Source: Acetivibrio cellulolyticus CD2 (lineage in GTDB: Bacteria; Bacillota; Clostridia; Acetivibrionales; Acetivibrionaceae). Taken from it: DNA of 64,000 bases. The position numbers and the translations under genes were made by a program. The stretch spans positions 399,964-463,963 of the forward strand of contig NZ_JH556653.1 in NCBI RefSeq assembly GCF_000179595.2, in the 5' to 3' direction. Under the pieces are notes generated by a model, which saw only the letters and a program-made list of their open reading frames with translations, was not told where the DNA came from and made no database searches. The first letter of the stretch is position 1, and the number at the start of each line of letters is the position of its first letter. This document shows positions 44,951 through 54,595 of this stretch, piece by piece.

Positions 44951-45128
44951 AAAACCCACTCCTACAAATATATTAATTTAGTTGAATAAATATTAGCTCA
45001 TTAAAACAGAACAGATAAAGATAATATATACTATGCTGCACTTACTGCTTCAGTTACTCAAATTAATACATATAAATTTGTACTTTGCGAAAGATAAATG
45101 TTAGACTCTTAAAAAAGGATGTGTTTTT

Positions 45129-45335
45129 ATGGCCCTTTTAGGAAACCCTTTTGTGGCAAATATACCAAGACAAATGTCTAATGATGAATTGGCTCAGGCG
45201 CTGCGAGTCGATATTGCAGGAGAACTTGAAGCAATCATCGGATATGAGGCTCACGAAATGGCAACAAATGATGTAATCGACGGCCGCTATCCTCTAATTC
45301 TTCCCGAAGTTGATACTCTAAATGAAACTATATAG
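45129..45335 (+). pseudogene. Truncated ferritin-like gene
   Basis: A 68-aa ORF with a good start (AAAGGATG, then MALLGNPFVANIPRQMSNDELAQALRVDIAGELEAIIGYEAHEMA). This is the first helix pair of a family of ferritin-like proteins that are normally twice as long. After ATND the sequence becomes non-helical and stops, so the gene is cut short. Divergent from the hydrogenase operon. Confidence 0.6.
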
Positions 45336-45403
45336 GTAAAACGAGGCGAGATGATCACTACAGAATATTCCATTTCAGGCATAAGATGGTTGTTGCCATT
45401 TTT

Positions 45404-45457
45404 TACCTTAAACAAATATGCAAGACCATCTTTCCTTTTGCATATTTGTTTAAGGTA
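45404..45457. other. Perfect 20-bp stem hairpin, 14-nt loop (C)
   Basis: TACCTTAAACAAATATGCAA and its exact complement over a 14-nt loop, 68 bases after the truncated ferritin-like gene. Same geometry as 25760-25811 and 37424-37475 with unrelated sequence. Confidence 0.75.
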
Positions 45458-45672
45458 CGTAAAATTGCGACCCCCTATATAAATAAAAATATCATTTCAA
45501 ACCTTTTAACGATACCTAAACCTTTTAATTATTCCAAAGAATTTATTTAAAGGGGAGTATAAAATAACTATACCGGGTTCGTAATTTACAAATTATACCA
45601 CCATTAAAGTTCGTTTTATCCCCAATACAAACGCAAATATCACCCAAAGTGCTTAATACAAACCGTTTCATG

Positions 45673-45719
45673 GCAAAATAAAAAACTGCCATTGTATCAA
45701 CGACAGTCTTTTAATTTGG
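45673..45719. repeat. Dispersed repeat (copy 2)
   Basis: Matches 3221-3268 with a single change near the TTTCT/TTTT junction. It lies about 100 bp before the broken IS1182-type transposase. Confidence 0.65.
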
Positions 45720-45818
45720 TCAGGCTGTCCGAAAAGTCCACAAAAACAACCTTTTATTTAACACATTATACCATAATTATGATATAATGTATATAATACA
45801 AATTATGTGAGGGCATTA

Positions 45819-46530
45819 TGAAATATATACAAGGTCAGGATCATAGATGCTTTTGTTGAAAGTCTTCAACTTACAGAAACCGGCTTTATCCATTCTACTC
45901 CAAATGAAACAGGAAGACCACCCTATTCGCCAAAGGACATGCTCAGATTGTATGTATATGGTTACTTCAATAAAATACGCTCCAGCCGGAAGCTGATGAT
46001 AGAATGCACAAGGAACATTGAACTATTCTACCTCCTTAGAAAACTTACGCCTGATTTCAGAACTATTGCAGATTTTCGAAAGGGCAACGCAAAAGCCTTA
46101 AAAAATGTGTTCCGTGCTTTTGTAAAGCTATGAGTGTACTAGTTCTAATGGCCCTAAAACAGTAAGCTTCGGACCAAATACAAAATATGTACCTGTCCAT
46201 ATGTAAGGTAGTCCAGGCTGTATGTTGAACCCAATTCCTCATGACATTCCTATGAATCCATTCAATCACACTCTTGGTAGAAAAGATTTCTCTACTAAAA
46301 AGAAAATCGTTCTTAAAATCAAGGAAGATATTCAAAAGATAAAAGAACTAATGTGCCTGTCTGAACATCCTTTTGGAACAGTCAAATGGTATCATGGAGC
46401 ACATTATCTATTATGCAAGGGTAAAGAAAAAGCAACCGCAGAGCTGGGACTTAGTTTCCTTGCCTATAATATGAGAAGAGCAATAAATATGGTGGGAGTA
46501 AGGAAATTAATTCAAGCAATACAATAAGGA
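45819..46530 (+). mobile_element. IS1182-type transposase remnant
   Basis: MKYIQGQDH then, one frame over, IDAFVESLQLTETGFIHSTP and PYSPKDMLRLYVYGYFNKIRSSRKLMIECTRNIELFYLLRKLTPDFRTIADFRK: the N-terminal part of an IS1182-family transposase. After FVKL the frame stops at 46133. The C-terminal part resumes at 46222 (EHPFGTVKWYHGAHYLLCKGKEKATAELGLSFLAYNMRRAIN). The catalytic middle is missing and there are at least two frame changes. The intervening 80 bases encode SFGPNTKYVPVHM, not transposase. Inactive. Confidence 0.85.
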
Positions 46531-46594
46531 TTCAAGATAAAAAAGATAAATTCATAAAAAATAGCAGCAAAGTATAATGAAAAACATTAAATTT

Positions 46595-46745
46595 TGCTGC
46601 TATTTTTCTCATTAAAATGCCAAAAACCCTTGATACACAAGGGTTTTCAGACAAATTGTGTCTAAAATGAGCGTCATTGATACAATTTAATTTTTCCTTG
46701 GTTGATGATTCTAAGAGGGGGTGCAAACTTTATAGTGGGGTGCAT
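46595..46745. repeat. Right end of IS remnant and second repeat
   Basis: 46595-46662 matches 27945-28010, including an AAAACCCTTG/CAAGGGTTTT hairpin. 46661-46745 matches 38646-38735. Two families of element ends are therefore joined here. Confidence 0.6.
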
Positions 46746-47035
46746 CACCATAAATTACATTTTAATCTATTCTCAATTATTTGTATGTTTCCTTGTACGA
46801 GATGCGTTACCACATAGGTCGTATACAATTTAGTAATACATTTTTGATAATAATACTTTTCTACGAAACTCACCTCATGAGGTGCTAGTGGATTACCTTA
46901 CCCAAAATTTTGTACCAAATTCAATGCTAATCTAGCCAACCAACTTCTAATTTCAATTACACCAAATACACTATATAAAAACATAGTTTATTTTTAGAAA
47001 ACACATTTACATATCAATAAAGATGCCTTATGCTT
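46746..47035. other. Intergenic region, nothing recognised
   Basis: About 290 AT-rich bases between IS debris and the terminators of the SLH protein 2 gene. I see no gene, RNA or strong repeat. Confidence 0.5.
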
Positions 47036-47109
47036 TAACTAAGTTAAAAAAATTCAACTTAGTTAAAGCCTTGAAAAAACGTCTATACAGATGAATTTTC
47101 AAGGCTTTT
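47036..47109 (-). terminator. Tandem terminators after SLH protein 2
   Basis: Two hairpins in series on the minus strand: an AAAGCCTTGAAAA/TTTTCAAGGCTTT stem (47065-47109), then TAACTAAGTT/AACTTAGTTA (47036-47065), 44 bases after the stop. Confidence 0.75.
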
Positions 47110-47152
47110 TGAGATTACTTTAAGGGTTTAATATAGATAGATATACTTGTTT

Positions 47153-50100
47153 TTAGTTAATCAGATTCGATTTTTGCAGAAGCCTTCTTGTGATCGCTGC
47201 TACCTCTGCCCTAGTGATATTGTCTTTCGGAACAAGCATTTTATTACCCTTTCCTGATACAATTCCTGCTTTTATACATTTCGCAATGTGTTCCTTCGCC
47301 CATTCTGATGATTCTCCTGAATCACCAAAATCTGCAAGCAGTGCTTTTGCATCTTCAGATTTATACTCAGCCTTCAGCTTAGTAATAACCATTGCTCTGG
47401 ATATCATTGTCATGGCCTGTTCACGGGTTATTTTGTCTTCCGATCCAAATTTGCCGTTGCCATAACCCGATATGATTCCGTATTCATAGGCAATTGTTAC
47501 TGCATCATAATACCATGCATCCTTTTTCATATCAGTAAAGATATCTTTTCCGGCTCCCGAACGCATAAGCCCAAGTGCCCTTACTACGATTGCAGCATAT
47601 TCTGCCCTGGTAATATCTCTGTCAGGGTCAAACTTATCTTCGCATACCCCGCTGATAACCAGCCTTGAGCCCATGTCATTCACTTGATCCTTTGCCCAGT
47701 GATTTTCAACATCCTTAAAGGTTTTAGGGCTGTATATCACTGAGTAGGTACTATTAGTTAAGCTGTTGATTTTTGCATAATACTTTCCGTTAATCTCAGT
47801 GACGGTTGTCGGAACATGCGAGAAGGTTCCGTCACCGTTCAGCACAATACCTGTTGTTATTTTGCTTGGATCTACTCCATCAGGGATTGCCACTGTTCTT
47901 TCTACATATCCGTTGAATTTTGAAACATCAACAGTCTTATTTCCACTTGTGCAGGTAATCTCAAAATCAACTGGTTTAATAACCACCTGGTAGTTGTTCT
48001 TACTTGCTGTATTCTCTACCACCTTCACAGTGTCCTGGGGTGGTGCTGCGATGGTAACATTAACCTTTATATCCTTAAGTTCCACCTGCTGACCAATTTG
48101 ACTGGATACAGCATCAATATTTATTTCTGATGCTGGCAGCGTATATGTAACATTGGCAGTTTTAATCTCAAGAACAGCTTCCTTTGTTTCCATGTTCTTG
48201 ACAGTCTGCCCGTTTAACTGCCCAACCACTACATCTGCGTTATTATTTACGGGAATGGTTACAACAGCATTTTTACCTTCTTCTTCAAGCTTATGTTCTA
48301 CCTTTTTATCATCCACTGTAACGGTTGTAACGGTCTTTTCATCAACCTTAATGGTAGTTGCTGTTGCAGCAGTTTCGACTTTGCCATTCACCTGTATTTC
48401 AACACCAGTTTCCGTAGGCTTTGTTGGTTCAGTCGGGGTTGCTGGTGTTGTATTTCCGCTTGAACTTCCTCCGCTTGATGGCCTACGCGGCGTAACAGAA
48501 TTTGAAGCTGTTGAATCTGCTCCATTCCCTACAGCATTGACTGCTTTGACTGTAAAGGTATAGGTCGTACCATTAGTCAAGCCTGTAACCGTAATTGTTG
48601 TACCGGTGCCCGTTGCTGTTATATTGCTAGGACCGGATGTTACAATGTATCCTGTAATTGGGCTTCCTCCATTATCGGCTGGTGCCGTAAATGTAATCGT
48701 TGCTTCACCGTTTCCTGCTATAGCTGATACATTTGTAGGCGTACCTGGTACAGTTTTAGGCATTGCACTGACTTCCACAGAATTGGTACTATCTCCACCC
48801 TCATTTGTTGCTTTGATGACAAAGTAATAGATTGTTCCATTTGTAAGCGCAGTAGCATCATAGCTGTAAACATCCCCCGCAACTGTTGTTAATGGTGATT
48901 CATATGCCTCAGTTGAAGCAGCCTGATATATTTTGTAGCCTGTAGCACCCGATACACCAGTCCAATTCAATACTACCTTTGCGTTTCCTGCTGTTGCCGT
49001 TACACCTGTTGGTGCAGAAGGTGCAGATACTTGCGGTGTCGCACTTACTTCATTAGAATAAGCACTGTCTCCTCCAGGATTGCTTGATTTTACTACAAAG
49101 TAATATGCCATTCCATTGTTTAGTCCTATCACTTCACAGCTATATACCGATCCCGCAACTGTGTTTGCAGGTGTAGTATAAGTTCCGGAAGCTGTACTTT
49201 CATATACCTTGTATCCATCAGAACCTTCTATTGCACTCCATGTCAATGTAACACGTCCGTCTCCTGCAACCGCAGTCTGCAGAACAGGTGCTCCCGGTGC
49301 TGCTACCTGTGGTGTCGCACTTACTTCATTTGAATTTATGCTGTCTCCCCCTGCATTACTTGCTTTTACTACAAAATAGTATGTAGTTCCGTTGGTGAGG
49401 CCTACAGCATCATAGCTGTACACATTTTCAGCAACAGTTTGTTCCGGTGCTCCGTATGTACCCGATGTAGAGCTCTTATATACTTTGTAGCTTGTAGCTC
49501 CTGAAACATTGCTCCATGTTATTGTGACCTGGCCGTCACCAGCAACTGCAGACTGAATGGCAGTTGCTGCCGGTGCGTTTATTACTTCTCTTGTCACCTT
49601 GATGGTGTATGTCTTAGGGCTCTTGCCAGTTTCGGTAACCACTACGGTGATGGTCTTTTCAACTCCTGCTGTCAGGGCAATACTTTCCGATGCCTGACCG
49701 CTGGTTACCAGTGTTCCGTCCACTGTAATCGTTCCTGCTCCCGATGGGGTGACGGTGATACCAGACACTCCATTTGCAACGGTTACTCCGTTGTAGGTAT
49801 ATGTACTTCCTGCAAAAGTGAAGTTTGCAGGGGTGCCACTTATCACGATGTTTGCCAGGTCTGCACTTGCCGCCTGGGTGTAGCTCGCACTTCCTATGTC
49901 GCTGTCAAGGTTTCCTGCTTTTACGGCAATTGCCTTGATGGTTACTGCCGCATTTACTGTGACAGGTGCAGTGTATTCTAATGTGGAACCGCCTACCGTC
50001 GTGGCCGGGTTGGTTCCGTCAGTAGTGTAGTAAATATGGTCTGCTCCAGCTGAGGTGATGGTCACTGTGCTGCCGAAGGCAATAGCATCGGATGCAGGAC

Positions 50101-53100
50101 TGAAGCTTGGTGTTGCTTGTGTATCCGGCACTGGGTTTACAGTCAGGTTGACGGTCTGTGCCGTTTGGCTTGATGCTGTATGTGTAATGGTTACCTTTAT
50201 GTTGTTGTGGGCTGCATTGGTCAGTGTGTCTCCATTTACCGGACTTGCGGTATAGCCTGCCGCTGTCCCGTCTGTGAAGGTCACTGTCCCTGTTGACCCG
50301 TCATTATAGGTTTCTGTTATCGCCATGCCGTTCAACGCAAGGATTCCGTCTGTGCTTTCGGTGTAGCTCATCTTGGTTGGCTGGATGGTTACACCGATGC
50401 CTGTTACAGATTGTGCCGCGGTTGTATCAAAGGTAACCATAAAAGTCAGTTTATTTCCTTCAACATCGCCACCGCTTACGGTTCCTGCACCGGCTGTCCC
50501 TGCATTTACCGTCGGGGTGAAGCCTGATGCTTGGAACTTATTTCCTACGGCTGATGTCAACTCTATTTCTGCCTTGTATATGGTATCTGCTTTGAATTTC
50601 TCTTCCGGGGTCAGCGTTGCAGCTGTTCCGTCATTGTTCTTCCATGTAAGGCTTGTTACGGTGTAGGTTCCTGCTTCAGCTGTCAGGCTTCCCACTGCTA
50701 TGGGTGTGCCGCCTGCTGAAGGTGCTACCATTCCCGTCACACCTGCTGCTGTGATAGGAATGATAGACCACTTAGCCCAGAAGGCCTTATTGCCGGTATC
50801 TGTTGTGCTGATTGTTGTTACAGCATTGCCGGTTAGGCTTTCGTTGTCAAACCAGCCGCCGAAGGTGAAGTTCGACTTTGTTGGTGTCGGCAGCGTCACA
50901 CTTGTCCCGTGGGTGTAGCCTGTAGGTGCGTTATCAGGATTTGTACCATCGTTGAGGTTATAGGTGATGGTATAGGTTACTACTGTCGCCGAAGCGCTGA
51001 CTGTCAATAATGCGTCAGGACTGCCCGGATCATTGGCAATTTTCTTAATTGTACCCGTGCTACCTATGTAGCCACCAAATTCAACGAAATAGTACAAGTT
51101 TCCATCGAACGTATACGGCACATCGTTCCATGCCTGATTATTAAAATTCACCTGCATGCACTGTTCAGCTTCATTGCCATTGGCATTATTGGGTTCGCCG
51201 CTGTACCAGAACGAAGCCAATGGAGCGTCATCATAAAAGGCATCGTCGACTAAAGATCCTTCTGTGTTATTACCTGTGTAGTATTGAAGTCCTGCTTCCG
51301 GACCACACGCCCAATAGAAATAATCAGTCGTCGTATTCAGCGCGGCATAGTCATTGCTGGTCAATGAGGACGGATCTTCTAGGATGGTAGTACCGCCTGC
51401 TTTGAGTCGAGTCCCTCCCGACCAAGCACCGTTTTCGGAGATATTATGCAATACATTATTTTCATCTTCAGAGGTAATCGTCGGCAAATAGCCGGTCATT
51501 CCCATAAACTTCATATTTTTTGCAGCGTTATAGGCATCAACCCAGCTGACTCTATTGGTGCCCGCATATAGATAATAATGGGTCGTACCATCAGGATGGT
51601 TATAGAAGGCAGTAAGTTTCATGGTCGAACTTAAGCCGCTTGTCTGGTTAGCATCTGTTGTCATCGTGACAGTCTGTGTACCCTCCGGACTCAGAGCAAA
51701 TTGAACAGCACGCAGATAAGCCTGGACGTTTGATGCACTCTGTGCTGAAGCAAAAACCACCGTCTTGGTCAGTCCATCAAGGTCAGTTAGTACTGTTGGA
51801 TCCCCACCGGGTGTCGAATTCGGCAGGGTGATTGTACTGCCTTCAGCTGCCGCTTTATCTACGCTGATAGTCACAACGCCAATGTTGATTGAAGATGCAA
51901 GTGTCAAATCAGGAAAGCTGTAGTCAGTATCGTTTGAGAATACCGAATTGCCCAGATTGACTGACAAATCGGACGTCCACTTTGCCCAAAAGGCCTTATT
52001 GCCGGTATCTGTTGTGCTGATCGTTGTTACAGCATCGCCGGTTAGGCTTTCGTTATCAAACCAGCCTCCGAAGGTAGCACCGGACTTAGTAACATCGGTG
52101 GGAAGTGTGGCGCCCACGCCATAGGTATAAGACGTGATGTCTCCGCTGTTGACGGTTCCGCCGTTTGTATTAAGAGTAACCGTATAAACGGAGTTAACCG
52201 TTTTTGTAGCACTTGCAATCTTGCTGGCTGTTGAACCGCCATTAAAGCCGGAGAATTCGACAATGTAACCATCAAGCTTGTCAAAACTCAAACCTGTATC
52301 GTTATTATAGGCACTAAGATCGTCCCAATACGCACCTTCCCAGCCGATATAGACGAAGTCACCGCCGTTAGGTTCTCCGCCATGCCACGGCGAGAAATCA
52401 GTTGTATTGTATGCTATTTCCTGTCCGGCTTCGGGACCGTCAATCCAGTAATAACGCACGACGTCCGAATGCTCATAGATATATTTTCCGCTTGTCGTGC
52501 CGGTACAGACAGTATCATCACTGTAGGTTTGAGAGAAATCTTTAAGAATACTGACGCGTTGATCGGATGTTGCGCCAGAGAGGTCGGTATACGTAATCTC
52601 ATTGCCGTCTATGCCCCGAGTGATAGTCGGAGAATCAACGGTGCCTGTGTTTCGCTGCCAGAGGCCGCCCATCCAAGCATCGTACCAGTGGTCATCGCCG
52701 ACGCCGCCCGTGTCTGTCAGCTTGAGAAGGATTGAGTTTTCCGCCTGACTCGTAGCCGTGGCGATATATCCGCGTCCGCCGAAGTAATGGGTGTCCGCTG
52801 TGCTGCCGGCGGCGACCACCGCACTCGGCCAGTCGATTCGGAGGCCAACGGGGACATATCGGTAAAAGTGTCCTTCAAAATACAAATCGCCGTCTATGGG
52901 TGATACCGTACTGGAGGTGGCCGTGATCTTCTGCGTCGTATCTGCCGGCGTATAAATTATTGCACTCAGAAGCGTCTCCGCCACTGCAACATCGCTAAAG
53001 GAAAAGACTATGCTATCGTATTGCGTCGAGTTGGAATATGTATCAATATAGTTTGAGGCGTTCGTGCCGCCTTGATAGGTGAGAGCTGTACCAATCGACG

Positions 53101-54556
53101 GTATAGTAAAATACCCGCTGTCTACGGAAATGGTCACCATTCTAGACGTCTCGGACATATCCAATCTGCAGGTATAGGACGGCGAATTTGACCAGTCAAT
53201 ATCAGTGAGTTCAACTGAAGCCGCCGCTGCGCCCGTCACCGTGCAGGTCGCGTCCACCGCGTTGCTCAGCGTATTTATCGTCAGTGACGATGTCGTCTCG
53301 TTGCTCGTTCCGTTTCCCGACCAGATGTAATCGTATTCGTTGACACCCTCTCCGACGGCGGTGATTATCAGCGTATTTCCACTTGGAACGACAGACCCGC
53401 TTGTTATCGTGTTCCCGTCATACGTCGCCGATATGGTGCTTCCGGAGGCGGCCCCGGCATCCGTCACCGCAAAGTTTACGCTATAGTAGGTCTGCGAACT
53501 GACATTGCTAATATTGCCGACCCCATCGACTGCGCGGGCATAGACCGTGACAGCGGAGTGCCCAGAAACGCTGACCGTACTGCCAGTTGACCAGGTTCCG
53601 CTTGTGCCATTAAGCTGATATTCGTAGTGGTCGACGCCAGAAGCTACGTCCGTCGAACCTGTAACCGTTACATCGGTACCTGAGATTGAAAATGTTGGAG
53701 CCGTAGGTACAACGCGGTCGGAGTCATAAACGCCAGCGTCCGAAAGACCGCCTTCGACATAAGAATTTTCAAAGTACCACTTGTTAATCTTGTGTTCTTC
53801 ATAGTATAACCCTGTCGCAGCGGTGAAACCAACGTAATATTCGCTGCCGCAGTAAGTTGAAAGGTCGATTTCTTTTTGAAGGCTCGCCGTACCCGGTCTT
53901 GTGTTGGAGGTGCTTATATAGACACTTAGCAAATGCGTATCGCCCTTATAATCAATCCAGACGTAGAAGGGACCGTCAGCGTTGAAATAATCGGCATCTA
54001 AGCCTGCACTATATGTATCAGTACTGTCGCTTGTTAATGCACCATCGAGATTGATGCCTATATGATCACCGTCATTCTCACTGTCATTCTTATACGTGTC
54101 GAACTCAATACCGACACTGTTTTCTATACCTGAATAACCGAGACCTTCGCCCGTTGAACCAATCCCGTTTGTGTCCGCGGCGATAATGAATACCAAACCA
54201 TCAGCGCCAACGTTGGATGCTTCTATGTCATTATTCCGGTTTGCAAGGGTGAAGTTGAAATAAGTGCTGAAGCCATCCGACTGTTTGATTTTTTTATTAA
54301 AAAATGCCGAGCCTGTGTAATACTCTCCCGCAGGCGTCAGTATCAGGCTTCCACTGGATACACTGACCACGTTGTCGTTTGAAGTGCTGTTGACGGCACC
54401 CTGTGTTGTTAATGTCGAGGCGTCCCCAAAATCTACCGTGCTGTAGTAGGTGATATATTCGGAATCCACCGCCAGCACCGTTTGCACCGGGAGCATGACA
54501 AGAATCATCAATGCCGATAAAATGAATGCCATGGTTTTCCTAAGAATTTTTTTCAT
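47153..54556 (-). CDS. Giant exported SLH protein 2, lectin-rich (2467 aa)
   Basis: Signal peptide 1-29 (KTMAFILSALMILVMLPVQT). Domains in order: L-type (legume-like) lectin 35-270; Ig-like 283-360; C-type-lectin-like 560-775 (WHGGEPNGGD); InlB-type repeat 793-862; second C-type-lectin-like 990-1165 (WYSGEPNN); second InlB-type repeat 1194-1265; bacterial Ig-like about 1385-1475; chitobiase-C-like 1482-1560; cadherin-like beta-sandwich 1566-1657; four FN3 1660-2025; an unnamed 225-residue domain 2050-2275; three SLH repeats 2278-2460. It is wall-anchored and probably binds glycans. The last 500 residues match SLH protein 1. DNA encoding the N-terminal third is visibly GC-richer than the rest. 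RBS AAGGAG. Confidence 0.93.
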   Translation of the reverse strand: MKKILRKTMAFILSALMILVMLPVQTVLAVDSEYITYYSTVDFGDASTLTTQGAVNSTSNDNVVSVSSGSLILTPAGEYYTGSAFFNKKIKQSDGFSTYFNFTLANRNNDIEASNVGADGLVFIIAADTNGIGSTGEGLGYSGIENSVGIEFDTYKNDSENDGDHIGINLDGALTSDSTDTYSAGLDADYFNADGPFYVWIDYKGDTHLLSVYISTSNTRPGTASLQKEIDLSTYCGSEYYVGFTAATGLYYEEHKINKWYFENSYVEGGLSDAGVYDSDRVVPTAPTFSISGTDVTVTGSTDVASGVDHYEYQLNGTSGTWSTGSTVSVSGHSAVTVYARAVDGVGNISNVSSQTYYSVNFAVTDAGAASGSTISATYDGNTITSGSVVPSGNTLIITAVGEGVNEYDYIWSGNGTSNETTSSLTINTLSNAVDATCTVTGAAAASVELTDIDWSNSPSYTCRLDMSETSRMVTISVDSGYFTIPSIGTALTYQGGTNASNYIDTYSNSTQYDSIVFSFSDVAVAETLLSAIIYTPADTTQKITATSSTVSPIDGDLYFEGHFYRYVPVGLRIDWPSAVVAAGSTADTHYFGGRGYIATATSQAENSILLKLTDTGGVGDDHWYDAWMGGLWQRNTGTVDSPTITRGIDGNEITYTDLSGATSDQRVSILKDFSQTYSDDTVCTGTTSGKYIYEHSDVVRYYWIDGPEAGQEIAYNTTDFSPWHGGEPNGGDFVYIGWEGAYWDDLSAYNNDTGLSFDKLDGYIVEFSGFNGGSTASKIASATKTVNSVYTVTLNTNGGTVNSGDITSYTYGVGATLPTDVTKSGATFGGWFDNESLTGDAVTTISTTDTGNKAFWAKWTSDLSVNLGNSVFSNDTDYSFPDLTLASSINIGVVTISVDKAAAEGSTITLPNSTPGGDPTVLTDLDGLTKTVVFASAQSASNVQAYLRAVQFALSPEGTQTVTMTTDANQTSGLSSTMKLTAFYNHPDGTTHYYLYAGTNRVSWVDAYNAAKNMKFMGMTGYLPTITSEDENNVLHNISENGAWSGGTRLKAGGTTILEDPSSLTSNDYAALNTTTDYFYWACGPEAGLQYYTGNNTEGSLVDDAFYDDAPLASFWYSGEPNNANGNEAEQCMQVNFNNQAWNDVPYTFDGNLYYFVEFGGYIGSTGTIKKIANDPGSPDALLTVSASATVVTYTITYNLNDGTNPDNAPTGYTHGTSVTLPTPTKSNFTFGGWFDNESLTGNAVTTISTTDTGNKAFWAKWSIIPITAAGVTGMVAPSAGGTPIAVGSLTAEAGTYTVTSLTWKNNDGTAATLTPEEKFKADTIYKAEIELTSAVGNKFQASGFTPTVNAGTAGAGTVSGGDVEGNKLTFMVTFDTTAAQSVTGIGVTIQPTKMSYTESTDGILALNGMAITETYNDGSTGTVTFTDGTAAGYTASPVNGDTLTNAAHNNIKVTITHTASSQTAQTVNLTVNPVPDTQATPSFSPASDAIAFGSTVTITSAGADHIYYTTDGTNPATTVGGSTLEYTAPVTVNAAVTIKAIAVKAGNLDSDIGSASYTQAASADLANIVISGTPANFTFAGSTYTYNGVTVANGVSGITVTPSGAGTITVDGTLVTSGQASESIALTAGVEKTITVVVTETGKSPKTYTIKVTREVINAPAATAIQSAVAGDGQVTITWSNVSGATSYKVYKSSTSGTYGAPEQTVAENVYSYDAVGLTNGTTYYFVVKASNAGGDSINSNEVSATPQVAAPGAPVLQTAVAGDGRVTLTWSAIEGSDGYKVYESTASGTYTTPANTVAGSVYSCEVIGLNNGMAYYFVVKSSNPGGDSAYSNEVSATPQVSAPSAPTGVTATAGNAKVVLNWTGVSGATGYKIYQAASTEAYESPLTTVAGDVYSYDATALTNGTIYYFVIKATNEGGDSTNSVEVSAMPKTVPGTPTNVSAIAGNGEATITFTAPADNGGSPITGYIVTSGPSNITATGTGTTITVTGLTNGTTYTFTVKAVNAVGNGADSTASNSVTPRRPSSGGSSSGNTTPATPTEPTKPTETGVEIQVNGKVETAATATTIKVDEKTVTTVTVDDKKVEHKLEEEGKNAVVTIPVNNNADVVVGQLNGQTVKNMETKEAVLEIKTANVTYTLPASEINIDAVSSQIGQQVELKDIKVNVTIAAPPQDTVKVVENTASKNNYQVVIKPVDFEITCTSGNKTVDVSKFNGYVERTVAIPDGVDPSKITTGIVLNGDGTFSHVPTTVTEINGKYYAKINSLTNSTYSVIYSPKTFKDVENHWAKDQVNDMGSRLVISGVCEDKFDPDRDITRAEYAAIVVRALGLMRSGAGKDIFTDMKKDAWYYDAVTIAYEYGIISGYGNGKFGSEDKITREQAMTMISRAMVITKLKAEYKSEDAKALLADFGDSGESSEWAKEHIAKCIKAGIVSGKGNKMLVPKDNITRAEVAAITRRLLQKSNLIN
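50770..50866. repeat. Internal direct repeat, unit 1
   Basis: 97 bp nearly identical to 51979-52075, encoding the shared end of the two InlB-type repeats (FGGWFDNESLTG...AVTTISTTDTGNKAFWAKW). It suggests recent segmental duplication or gene conversion inside the gene. Confidence 0.8.
51979..52075. repeat. Internal direct repeat, unit 2
   Basis: Partner of 50770-50866, 1209 bp away (403 codons, so in frame). Recombination between the two would delete the second lectin-like domain without breaking the frame. Confidence 0.8.
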
Positions 54557-54595
54557 TCACATCTTCTCCTTGATAGAAATTTTTTGTCTGCTTTG

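Noticed and set aside
47190-48563. Several hydrophobic plus-strand ORFs opposite the SLH protein 2 gene
   Set aside because: They are antisense shadows of Thr/Val/Ala-rich coding sequence and lack ribosome sites.
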